Shown in pieces: positions 44,666 to 52,649 of a stretch of DNA of 64,000 nt; positions within the stretch are counted from its first letter, which is position 1; every line of letters begins with the position of its first letter. A model generated the notes under the pieces. It did not search any database and was not told the DNA's origin. It was given only the letters and a program-made list of their open reading frames with translations. Source of the DNA: Dyella sp. EPa41 (GTDB taxonomy: Bacteria > Pseudomonadota > Gammaproteobacteria > Xanthomonadales > Rhodanobacteraceae); the NCBI RefSeq assembly GCF_016586165.1, contig NZ_BCPR01000022.1, positions 1 to 64,000 of the forward strand, in the 5' to 3' direction. A program made the position numbers and the translations under genes.

Positions 44666-46990
44666 CTATTTCGAAAACACGACTCGCGCCAACGCCCACT
44701 GGCCATCGCGCGGGTCGCCGGTGGCGACGATGCACACGTTGCGGACGCCGGCCCCCACCGGCGAGGCAAGCTTGGCATCGAGCCGAACAGGGCCCTTTGC
44801 CTGCGCCGAGCTCTCCATCGGCAAGCGGGCAAGCAGCGGCCCCGTGCAGTTGTCCGCATGAATCTCGAACTCGCCGGTGGCGCCGGCCGCATGGCGCACC
44901 ACGGCATCCTTCGCCTCGTCGCCGAAGCGCCAGGCGATGCGTTCCGCAGTGATGGCGACGTGCGTGACGCCCGCCAATGGCGCCTTCGGCCACAGCCAGC
45001 ACGCATTGCCGATGTCCACCGCATAGACCGGCCTTGGGCCCTGTGTCGGCCTGGCGCCATCCAGGCGTGAAGGTGGCTGCCGGGAGCACGTTGCGAGCGC
45101 GCTGCTGTCGCGGCTCAGCAACGTGGTTTCATCCAGGACCTGGGTGCGTGGCGCGGCCAGCTCGAAACCGTCCGGTGCAAAGGTGGCGGCCCGCAAGGTG
45201 ATGCCGCCTGCCAGCGCGAGAGGGCGTGCATAGGAGGCGGACTGCCGGGTGGGCTCCGAGCCGTCGGTCGTGTACCGAATCGTTCCGAAGCCCGTCTGGG
45301 TGGACAGCTCGACACGGAAGGCGCCATCGATGGCGGCCACATGGAAGACCGGCGCGTATGCACTGTCGGCATAGTCGATGCCCAGCGCGCGATAGCGCGC
45401 CAGTTCGGCCGGCATGCGCTGCAGGAAGCCGCTCCAGTCGCGGGCCTCCTCAGGCGACCAGCCAAGCTCCGACAACGCCGCGATACGCGGGAAAACCGCG
45501 TGCTGATCATGCGCGAAGGTGAGCATCTGCTCGGTCCACAGGCCGCCCTGCACGCCGATGACGTGCCTGGCGTCGGTCGTGCTCGCACCGCCGGGAATCA
45601 CCGCCGTGTCATAGGCCTGCCGCAAGGTCGCTGCGGGAGGCGGCCCCGCCCACTCATCGGGCAGGTCGGACTGGACATGATCGAAATACAACGACTCCTG
45701 CGGCGTCATGATCACGTCGTGGCCCTGCTTGATCGCCGCGAGCGCCACGCGCTCGTTGTGATCGCCATGCCACGACATCACCACCTGTGGCGTCGGAAGC
45801 CTTGCGCCGGCCGCAAGTTCGTCATCCCAGCCCACCGGGATGCGACCGTGCTCCAGCAGATGCGCGGCCACCTGGTTGGTGAACCAGACCTGCAGCTGGT
45901 CCATGTTGGCCAGGCCCAGCCTGTGCATCTGGGCACGCACCCCGGGAGATGCGTTCCATTGCTGCTTGTCGGCTTCGTCACCGCCGATGGAGATGTATCG
46001 CGAGGGAAACAGCCGCATCATTTCGTCGAGCACGTCATCGACGAACTGCAAGGACTTCTCATCCGGCGTGAGCAGCCAGGGGCTGATGCCCCAGTCCGTC
46101 CACACCGAGGGGCGCTCGCCGGTAACGCCCAGCCGCGGATAGGCGGCGACAGCTGCCTGCGAATGTCCGGGAAGATCGAATTCCGGCACGACATCCACGT
46201 AGCGCTCGGCGGCGTAGCGCACGATCTCGCGCGCATCGGCCTCCGTGTAGAAGCCGCAATAGGGTGCATCCGGCGAGCCGGACAGCTCGCTGTCGAGACC
46301 GACCGCTTTTCGGCAGGCGCCGATGTTGGTCAGCCCGGGATATTGGGGAATGGCGAGCCGCCAGCCCTGGTCCTCCGTCAGGTGCCAGAGCAGCACGTTC
46401 AATTTGTTGAGCGACATCCAGTCGATCAGTTTCTTGATGTCGGCCACGCTCTGGAAGTGGCGCCCCGAATCGAGCAGCAAGGCACGCCACGCAAAACGCG
46501 GGTGGTCGTCGATGGCACCGTAGGCGACCGTCACGGGTGAGCCGTGCGTCCATCCGGGGGGCGTCAGCAATTGCCACAGGGTGACGCTGCCGTAGAACGC
46601 GCCGCGCGGCGTGCGCGAGGTGACCCGGATGCCGCCTTCGTCGATCGTCATGCGATAGCCGGACTCATCCGCGATGGCGGCGCGAGGATTCACGTCGAAC
46701 GTGATCGCCGCATGCGTCACATCGGTCGTCGCCAGGCGCAGGCGCAACCCCTGGGTGTCGGCCACGCGTTGCACCAGCCGCTCGGCAATCGATCGTGCTT
46801 CTCCGGCACCGGCGCCTTGCACCGAAACCACGGCGCCATCCGCGATCCGGATCGAGCCTGATGCCGCGGGGCGTGCCTCGGCCGGTTGTGGCAGCAACGA
46901 CCACGCAGGTGCGGCGGGCGATGCCGCGGCCGCGCCATGGATCGCCAGCCACAGGATGGCCGCGCTTGAGAGGAGGGCGATGCGACTCAT
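44666..46990 (-). CDS. GH20 beta-N-acetylhexosaminidase, secreted
   Basis: A 774-residue family 20 glycoside hydrolase that releases terminal beta-GlcNAc/GalNAc by substrate-assisted catalysis. A signal peptide (1-23, ending HGAAAA) precedes the small N-terminal GH20b domain. The TIM barrel follows: LLDSGRHFQSVADIKKLIDWMSLNKLNVLLWHLTEDQGW, VPEFDLPGHSQAA, and the catalytic pair in GGDEADKQQW (Asp338-Glu339). C-terminal residues (about 560 on) form a chitobiase-like sandwich (RYTTDGSEPT) and a further carbohydrate-binding-like domain. AGGAGG precedes the ATG, which overlaps the glucokinase stop in ATGA, indicating translational coupling. Confidence 0.93.
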   Translation of the reverse strand: MSRIALLSSAAILWLAIHGAAAASPAAPAWSLLPQPAEARPAASGSIRIADGAVVSVQGAGAGEARSIAERLVQRVADTQGLRLRLATTDVTHAAITFDVNPRAAIADESGYRMTIDEGGIRVTSRTPRGAFYGSVTLWQLLTPPGWTHGSPVTVAYGAIDDHPRFAWRALLLDSGRHFQSVADIKKLIDWMSLNKLNVLLWHLTEDQGWRLAIPQYPGLTNIGACRKAVGLDSELSGSPDAPYCGFYTEADAREIVRYAAERYVDVVPEFDLPGHSQAAVAAYPRLGVTGERPSVWTDWGISPWLLTPDEKSLQFVDDVLDEMMRLFPSRYISIGGDEADKQQWNASPGVRAQMHRLGLANMDQLQVWFTNQVAAHLLEHGRIPVGWDDELAAGARLPTPQVVMSWHGDHNERVALAAIKQGHDVIMTPQESLYFDHVQSDLPDEWAGPPPAATLRQAYDTAVIPGGASTTDARHVIGVQGGLWTEQMLTFAHDQHAVFPRIAALSELGWSPEEARDWSGFLQRMPAELARYRALGIDYADSAYAPVFHVAAIDGAFRVELSTQTGFGTIRYTTDGSEPTRQSASYARPLALAGGITLRAATFAPDGFELAAPRTQVLDETTLLSRDSSALATCSRQPPSRLDGARPTQGPRPVYAVDIGNACWLWPKAPLAGVTHVAITAERIAWRFGDEAKDAVVRHAAGATGEFEIHADNCTGPLLARLPMESSAQAKGPVRLDAKLASPVGAGVRNVCIVATGDPRDGQWALARVVFSK

Positions 46991-48024
46991 GCGCTCGTTC
47001 CTCCTTCGGCGACATGCCGCGGCGATCCGGGCATGCCATGCCTGAGGTACCACCGTGCCGCGCCCTGGACGCCGTGCTGGCCGTGCTCTGTCACCCATAC
47101 CGGCATTTGCGACAGCAGCGTGCGTGCGCTGCGCCCGTGCAGGAATCGCTCCGCGAAGGCGCTGTGCTTGAGCAGGTCGAACAAGGCGGACAGAAAGCCC
47201 CCGGCGAGATACACGCCGCCGGTGGACATGAAGGTCATGGCGAGGTTGCCGGCAAAGCTTCCCAGCGACGCGCAGAACAACTGCACGGCTTCTTCCGCCT
47301 GCGCATCGTTGCGTGCGAGAGCTGCCGCGGTCACGGCCTCGGGCGTGGCCAGCTTCGGCGCTTCACCTTGCAGCGCGCACAGGGTCGCGTAAATCGTCAG
47401 CAGGCCAGGGCCAGACACGATGTGCTCAAACGGCACATAGCCGCCATCCGGCGCCAGGTGAGCGAGCACCTCGCGTTCGCGGGTCGAATGCGGTGCGAAA
47501 TCCATCTGCCCGGCTTCCGTCGCCAATACGAAGCCGCCGCTCGGGGAAGGGATGTGTACTGCCGCACCGAGCCCCGTGCCCGGGCCGACCACCAGGATCG
47601 GGCCACTGGGGCGGGTGTCTGGTCCGCACAGATGGCGTCCGTCATTGGCGAGCGCACCGTCGAGCGCGTAGGCCAGCGCTTCGAAGTCATTGAGTACTGC
47701 CACCTCGTCGAGGCCCAGGGCCTGGCGCAGCTGCGTCAGGTGAATGGGCCAGGGGAGGTTGTCGTTGACCACTTCGTCGCCCACGACCTGGCCCGCGCAG
47801 GCCAGCACGCAGTGCTTGATCGGAAGGTGCGCATGGATATCCAGGAAGGCCTGCAGCAGCGCCGACAGCATCGTGAATTCAGCGCAGGGGTAGACGCGAT
47901 AGGCCAGCGTTTCGAAGCCCCGGGCATCGTGGGGCGCGGCGCGCATCAGCGCGACGCGGCCATGCGTGCCGCCGATATCGGCCGCCAGAAATGGCGCCGC
48001 TGGTATCCCCGCCAGTCGATCCAT
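46987..48024 (-). CDS. glk: Glucokinase (Glk family)
   Basis: A glucokinase of about 345 residues that phosphorylates glucose, or possibly another hexose released by this operon, with ATP. The phosphate-binding motif FLAADIGGTHGRVALM is at residues 10-26. The family segment VAVLNDFEALAYALDG contains the catalytic aspartate, and VVGPGTGLGAAVHIPS and EAGQMDFAPHS follow. It is the Glk family rather than ROK, as no CxCGxxGC zinc motif is present. ATG 48024 is given; an in-frame GTG at 48030 is equally possible. It is the first gene of the glycan operon and overlaps the GH20 start by four bases. A strong palindrome lies about 50 bp upstream. Confidence 0.9.
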   Translation of the reverse strand: MDRLAGIPAAPFLAADIGGTHGRVALMRAAPHDARGFETLAYRVYPCAEFTMLSALLQAFLDIHAHLPIKHCVLACAGQVVGDEVVNDNLPWPIHLTQLRQALGLDEVAVLNDFEALAYALDGALANDGRHLCGPDTRPSGPILVVGPGTGLGAAVHIPSPSGGFVLATEAGQMDFAPHSTREREVLAHLAPDGGYVPFEHIVSGPGLLTIYATLCALQGEAPKLATPEAVTAAALARNDAQAEEAVQLFCASLGSFAGNLAMTFMSTGGVYLAGGFLSALFDLLKHSAFAERFLHGRSARTLLSQMPVWVTEHGQHGVQGAARWYLRHGMPGSPRHVAEGGTSA

Positions 48025-48076
48025 TGCCACGTCCCGAGCGCCCCCGCAGTGGAACTGGCATCAGGGTGTAACCGAA

Positions 48077-48092
48077 TTGACACCGGTGTCAA
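48077..48092. promoter_or_regulatory. LacI-type operator before the glucokinase/GH20 operon
   Basis: TTGACACCGGTGTCAA is a perfect 16-bp palindrome with central CG, about 50 bp upstream of glk. Its TGACA...TGTCA half-sites resemble the operators described for LacI-type GlcNAc regulators (NagR/NagQ) in Xanthomonas and Shewanella. The LacI gene at the operon end is the likely binder. Confidence 0.65.
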
Positions 48093-48450
48093 GCGGTGCC
48101 GCAGCATGGGCGAAAAATCCGCCGGCAGCGTCGAAAGTGGCGCGCTCTTCCCGGATTGGGGCAGCGTTCGGGCAGCCCGGGCGTGGCGCAGGCAAGTCAG
48201 CAGGGCGCCCGGCACGCCGGCTGAGGCCGCCTGGATCTTCGTGGCTTGGCTTGTCGATACCGGCGTGGCGATACGAAACGCCATGGACGTCCAAACACGA
48301 TCCGCCTTCGCGGAGCGTGGGTTCGGGAAGGCGAGGGCAGGGCCGTCGGAAGCGTCGTTACCGCCGGTTGGTCATGCTTGGGGCGAGCGGCATCCACAGG
48401 CGCACACGAACGAGCTGTCACGCACCTGCCGTCGCGCCGCGGCGATGGTG

Positions 48451-48485
48451 GTGCCCCCGGCCCGCATGATCGAGGCCGGGGGCAC
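48451..48485 (-). terminator. Strong GC hairpin after the GH76 gene
   Basis: GTGCCCCCGGCC and GGCCGGGGGCAC form a perfect 12-bp stem with an 11-base loop, eight bases beyond the GH76 stop. No T tract follows on the minus strand, so it may be a non-canonical terminator or a 3' stabiliser. Confidence 0.55.
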
Positions 48486-48493
48486 CGGGTGTG

Positions 48494-50407
48494 CTATTGG
48501 ACGATGTTCGCCGTGACGTGATACACGCGTCCGCCCCAGCCGTCATCGGGGAAGGCGTCCGACACCTTGACGTAAACCGGCTTGGCGCCATTGATCGCCG
48601 TGCCGAGATATGGCGTCAGGTCGATGGTGCGGTCGGCCTTGTTCGAGCCATCGGTCACTCGATTGGCCTCCTGCAACACGGTTGTCCAATGCGTGTTGTC
48701 GGCGCTGACCTGCACCAGGAATTCGGCATCGATGGTCAGGGTGACCTGCGCCGATGTCGCATCGGCCGGCAAGGGGAACCGGTAGGTGAAGTGGGCGTTG
48801 CCATCGGCGAAGCGGTTCTGCACGCCGTTGCTCTGCGAGCCATCGGGATCGAACAGCCACGGATCTTCATCGACGGTGCCGGTGTCGAAATCGATCTTGT
48901 GCGCCACCAGTACATCCGCCTGCGTGGTGAAGTGGAGGCCGGCCGCCGCCACGTTCGCCGTGACCATGTGATGTCCGTCGATTGCCGAGCTCGGCACGGT
49001 GACTTTCAGCGGAATGGCGCCGCTGACCGGTGCCGCATTGCCGTGCGGCTGCAGGGTCAGCATGGTGGAGCGCGGCGTGACATTCCAGCCGACGGGCGCA
49101 TCGATGGAGGCGAGTGTCTGCAACGGGAAGAAGCCGGTGGCCGAGGCGCCAAGATCGATGCCGACCACCGTGGTGCCCGATGCGGCCGGCATGATCACCG
49201 GTTGCGCCGGCGACATGGTGGCGGCCAACGACACCTGCGGCGTCAGGGTCGGCACCTCGCCGATGAGGGCACTGAGCGCGCTGGCCTGGGTGCGCCAGTC
49301 GAACACATTGGGGTGATCGTTGCTGGTGGCGCCGGACCAGCGGGTGCCAAGCCGGCCGGCGGCGTCGCGATCGTTGGCCCAGATGCTTTCGGCTTGTTGC
49401 ACGAGGAACGCCGCGTACTGCGCATCGTGGGTGGTGTCGACCAGGTCGGTCCAGTAGCGCATGAAGATGCCCTTGAACTGCTTGGCATTGTCATCGCAGG
49501 TCTGGGTGGCGGCATCGCAGGCTTCGGTCAGGATGCCGTTCGTCACCAGCGCGTTCGGACCCGTCGCGGCATCGGCCAGGCGCCGCACGCTCGCCAGGAT
49601 GTCCGTATCCCTGGTGGCGCGCCACAACTCCAGGCCGGCGCCGATCGCCAGGCCCTGGTTGTAGGTCCACACGTTCTGGCCGTTGTTGGTGCACGCATCG
49701 GTGAGGCCGTCGTTGACCAGGCCATTGGCATTGATCATGCCGCTGTTCTGGAACCACGCCCAGGCGGTGCGGGAACGCGTCAACCAGAGCGTGTCGCCGG
49801 GAATCCGGTTGTGAAGCTCGGCGGTGAGCCGTATCCACAAACCGTTGGTGACGGCGTTCTTGTAGGTGCGCTCGGCGTTCCACCAGACGCCGCCACCGCA
49901 AGTGCTGGTGTCCCAATAGCCATTCACGTAGTTGGCGATGGTGACCGCCATGTCCAGATACTTCGGATTCCTGGTCAGATCGTAGGCCTGCACCCAGGTC
50001 AGGCCCCACCATTCGGTGTCGTCGATGGCGCGGCTGGTGAAGTTGCCGAGCAGCGGATCGCCGGAGAGCACGCCGCCTGGAAACACACCCTTGTCCTTCT
50101 CGAAGGTGTTGTCCAGCTGGCCGAGATAGCGGCGATCACCGGTGCGCTGCATGTAGTCGCCAATGGTCTGCAGCGCGACAGCCGAGTTCCACCAGCTGGC
50201 GGGAAACCAGGCCTTGGCGGGGTCGTACGAACTCATCAGGACGTCGGCCGCGACCCGGGCGCGGGCGACGGCCGTCGACCCGTCGGCCCGCGGGCTGTCC
50301 GGGTTGGTCTGTGCGACCGCTGCCGCAGGCATGGCGGCGGTGACGATCATCAAGCTGGCCGTGGCCAGCAGCATCCGGGCACGTATGCGTAAGGCTTCGA
50401 GATTCAT
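48494..50407 (-). CDS. GH76 endo-alpha-1,6-mannanase, secreted, with C-terminal binding domains
   Basis: A 637-residue family 76 glycoside hydrolase, which cuts the alpha-1,6-mannan backbone of fungal and mycobacterial mannans. A signal peptide (about 1-33, ending AAVAQ) leads into the (alpha/alpha)6 barrel. The consecutive catalytic aspartates are in SRAIDDTEWWGL (Asp129-Asp130). Other conserved text is CGGGVWWN and NGLWIRLTAELHNR. After about residue 400 comes a NEW3-like immunoglobulin domain, then a carbohydrate-binding-like beta-sandwich ending VYHVTANIVQ. ATG 50407 has AAGGAG upstream; the longer open frame lacks a signal peptide at its start. It has its own promoter region with the palindrome TTAGATCGATCTAA, linking it to the TonB receptor/GH92 genes. 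Confidence 0.9.
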   Translation of the reverse strand: MNLEALRIRARMLLATASLMIVTAAMPAAAVAQTNPDSPRADGSTAVARARVAADVLMSSYDPAKAWFPASWWNSAVALQTIGDYMQRTGDRRYLGQLDNTFEKDKGVFPGGVLSGDPLLGNFTSRAIDDTEWWGLTWVQAYDLTRNPKYLDMAVTIANYVNGYWDTSTCGGGVWWNAERTYKNAVTNGLWIRLTAELHNRIPGDTLWLTRSRTAWAWFQNSGMINANGLVNDGLTDACTNNGQNVWTYNQGLAIGAGLELWRATRDTDILASVRRLADAATGPNALVTNGILTEACDAATQTCDDNAKQFKGIFMRYWTDLVDTTHDAQYAAFLVQQAESIWANDRDAAGRLGTRWSGATSNDHPNVFDWRTQASALSALIGEVPTLTPQVSLAATMSPAQPVIMPAASGTTVVGIDLGASATGFFPLQTLASIDAPVGWNVTPRSTMLTLQPHGNAAPVSGAIPLKVTVPSSAIDGHHMVTANVAAAGLHFTTQADVLVAHKIDFDTGTVDEDPWLFDPDGSQSNGVQNRFADGNAHFTYRFPLPADATSAQVTLTIDAEFLVQVSADNTHWTTVLQEANRVTDGSNKADRTIDLTPYLGTAINGAKPVYVKVSDAFPDDGWGGRVYHVTANIVQ

Positions 50408-50937
50408 GATCAGAAGCGCTCCTTTCGGATACCCACGAAGAGAGTGGGGCTGCATTGCCCCACCTGTCCACAGCCGGAGCGTGGGCGGTGATCCGGCATG
50501 GAAACCTCGCGCACGGAGCCGTCTAGACGGCCAAGTCCATACGCCTGTAAGCCAGTCTTTTCCCGGCAAGCGCCACCTGGCGCTCGCCAGCCGCCCTGTT
50601 TCAATCCCGCACTTAGATCGATCTAAATATCAATCCTAAAAAAAGGCCATGCCGCGATGGTCCCCGTGTCCGGATACTCGGCGATCTGTGCCTCTGCGCA
50701 ACTGTAACCTGCTTTCGCGATGCGAAGCTTGCTGCGTTGCAAAAGCGCGCATGCGCCGCCGCGTCAGCAGGTTGATTTGCAGCGCGATGGCATCGCTCGC
50801 GTCCGCTTGCGACGCGACGCGCGGGCGTGCGGAGTTTCAGCTCGACGCCATGGACTGCATGGGGCGCGCCGGGCTCGCACGTGCCTGGCGATTTCATGCG
50901 GGCGCGAATCGTTGCCGCGACGTGCGGCATGGCCCGC
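50408..50937. other. 530-bp intergenic region upstream of GH76
   Basis: It contains the operator at 50613-50627 in a short A+T-rich patch (about 50605-50645), the likely GH76 promoter zone. The remaining 290 bp up to the sulfotransferase stop show no gene, repeat or hairpin I can support. Confidence 0.5.
50613..50627. promoter_or_regulatory. LacI-type operator, copy 3 (perfect palindrome)
   Basis: TTAGATCGATCTAAA contains the perfect palindrome TTAGATCGATCTAA (50613-50626) and differs at one base from the copies at 28708 and 29231. It lies 206 bp upstream of the GH76 start in an A+T-rich patch. Confidence 0.65.
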
Positions 50938-52545
50938 TCAATCGATCAGCAACCCGGCATCCCGAAGGCGCTGGCGCAAGCCGTCGAGCTTGTCGCCATA
51001 GCGGGCGCTTCGCGCTGTATCCCGGCGCAGCGGCTGACGGACTTGCGCGGCACTGGGCGCGCTCATCACGGTGCGCGACGTCTTGTGGAAGGCAAGGCAG
51101 GCCGCATCGAACGGGAGGCCGCAGAAATCCAGCAGGTTCCTGATGACGGGCTCCGGCTCGGCCACCAGCGACTCGTATGGAAGATCGAGCACGCGGCCGG
51201 GATATCGCTCCAGCCAGAAACGGGTAAGGCGCGAGAAGTCGACGCAGTAGTCGGCCATCTCGTCGAGATCGCAGGTGAAGCCGGTCTGCTCCGTGAAGCA
51301 CTGGCGGTAACACGCAAGGCAGGTTTCGACCGGGTCGCGGCGAACGATCACCACGCGCGCCGCCGGCAGCATCGCCAACGCGGCACCCACCAGGTACCAG
51401 GTCACCAGGCTCTTGTCGGTGAAGCGCGGCTTGGCCTTGCGCCACTGCGCGGTGCGCGCGAGGTACTCCTTGCCGAGTCGATGCCAGTCTTCGGGTGTGG
51501 CGTCGCACGCCCATAGCGGAAAGGCCGAATGGCGCCGACGTGTTTCGTCGTCGATCACCTGCGACATGTCCTTGATCTCGTTGGCGCCTTCGACCTCCGG
51601 GTGCGACGCCAGGATCTGCTCGACCAGTGTCGAGCCCGAACGTGGAATGCTGACGATGAAGGTGACTTCACGGCCGAGTGCCGGATCCAGTGGCGGCGGC
51701 ATGTCGCTGGCGAAGATGCGCAGGATCGCGTCCACGCGCCGGCGTTCCCCGGCGGCATCCCACTTGACCCGTTTGCGGCGCGAGGCGTTGGCCCAGCGGA
51801 ACGTTTCGAAGGCCTCGCCGTAATCGCCCAGGTCTTCCTGCGCCTTGGCGAGCGTGAAACCGAGCAACTCGCGGTGGCGGGGCGGCAAGCCTTCGCGTGC
51901 CAGGACGCGCTGGAGGGCCGCCGCGTCCGCGCTGTCAAAGCGGACGGTATTGAGATTCGACAGGCCAAACCATCCCTCGGCATGGGCTGGATCCAGGCGA
52001 ATGACCTCCCTGAAACCCGCCACGGCAGCGTCGATCTCGCCCAGGCTCGCCTGCGCCTTGGACAGCGACAAGCGGGCGGGCACATGCGAGGCATCAAGCG
52101 CGAGTGCCCGTTGCAGGGCCGAAACAGCCTCGCCGGTGTGCGTCGCCCTCGACAGTGCTTCGCCGAGATTGAACCAGGCTGGCGCGGATCGCGGTTGCAA
52201 CTCGCAGGCACGACGAAGATGCTCCAGCGCCTGCCCGACGTTGCCGCGTTCGAACAGCGCGATGCCGAGGCAGACATGCAGGTCGGAGTCGTCGGGCCAT
52301 ATCGAAAGCACGCGCTGGAAGCAGTCGATGGCCTGGGCGTGATTGCCGCGGCGCTGGGCCACCATGCCCAGCATGCGGATGGCGGTGGGCTCCTCCGGCA
52401 CCAGGGCGAGCACGCCGATCAAGGAACGTTCGGCGGCGTCGAGGGCATGGCGCGCCCATTCTTCGCGCGCTCGCGCAAGCAAGCGTTCGGCCGCGCCCGA
52501 AAGCGGTTGTCGAGGCACGCCCTGCGCTGGCCGAGGTTCTGTCAT
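50938..52545 (-). CDS. TPR-repeat sulfotransferase
   Basis: A 535-residue fusion of tetratricopeptide repeats and a sulfotransferase domain, an arrangement common in Xanthomonadales. Residues about 25-270 carry repeated 34-residue TPR units (AIDCFQRVLSIWPDDSDLHVCLG, ALEHLRRACELQPRSAPAWFNLGEAL, AVAGFREVIRLDPAHAEGWFGL). The sulfotransferase domain (about 285-500) opens with the PAPS loop FIVSIPRSGSTLVEQILASHPEVEGANE. It contains RVVIVRRDPVETCLACYRQCF, the 3'-phosphate region. There is no signal peptide, so it is cytoplasmic. Acceptor unknown: protein tyrosine, carbohydrate and amine substrates are all known for the fold. A clear terminator separates it from the TonB receptor upstream, so it is transcribed alone. 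Confidence 0.88.
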   Translation of the reverse strand: MTEPRPAQGVPRQPLSGAAERLLARAREEWARHALDAAERSLIGVLALVPEEPTAIRMLGMVAQRRGNHAQAIDCFQRVLSIWPDDSDLHVCLGIALFERGNVGQALEHLRRACELQPRSAPAWFNLGEALSRATHTGEAVSALQRALALDASHVPARLSLSKAQASLGEIDAAVAGFREVIRLDPAHAEGWFGLSNLNTVRFDSADAAALQRVLAREGLPPRHRELLGFTLAKAQEDLGDYGEAFETFRWANASRRKRVKWDAAGERRRVDAILRIFASDMPPPLDPALGREVTFIVSIPRSGSTLVEQILASHPEVEGANEIKDMSQVIDDETRRRHSAFPLWACDATPEDWHRLGKEYLARTAQWRKAKPRFTDKSLVTWYLVGAALAMLPAARVVIVRRDPVETCLACYRQCFTEQTGFTCDLDEMADYCVDFSRLTRFWLERYPGRVLDLPYESLVAEPEPVIRNLLDFCGLPFDAACLAFHKTSRTVMSAPSAAQVRQPLRRDTARSARYGDKLDGLRQRLRDAGLLID

Positions 52546-52598
52546 GTCGTCACCGGCAATGATCGATTCCGCAGACTATACAAGTCGCGCAAGCGTCG

Positions 52599-52625
52599 CA
52601 AAAAAACGCCGGGCAGGGCCCGGCG
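52599..52625 (-). terminator. Rho-independent terminator of the Oar-like TonB receptor
   Basis: CGCCGGGC and GCCCGGCG form a perfect 8-bp stem with a three-base loop. On the minus strand this is followed by seven T (complement of 52600-52606). It lies 25 bp beyond the receptor stop. Confidence 0.9.
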
Positions 52626-52649
52626 CGGGGAAGGGAGGTCTGCGGGTCG

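Larger units (their letters stand above)
48031..48493. other. 463-bp intergenic region: glk promoter side and GH76 3' side
   Basis: No gene is seen. It holds the operator-like palindrome at 48077-48092 near glk and a strong GC hairpin at 48451-48485 next to the GH76 stop. Between them nothing recognisable was found. Confidence 0.5.
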
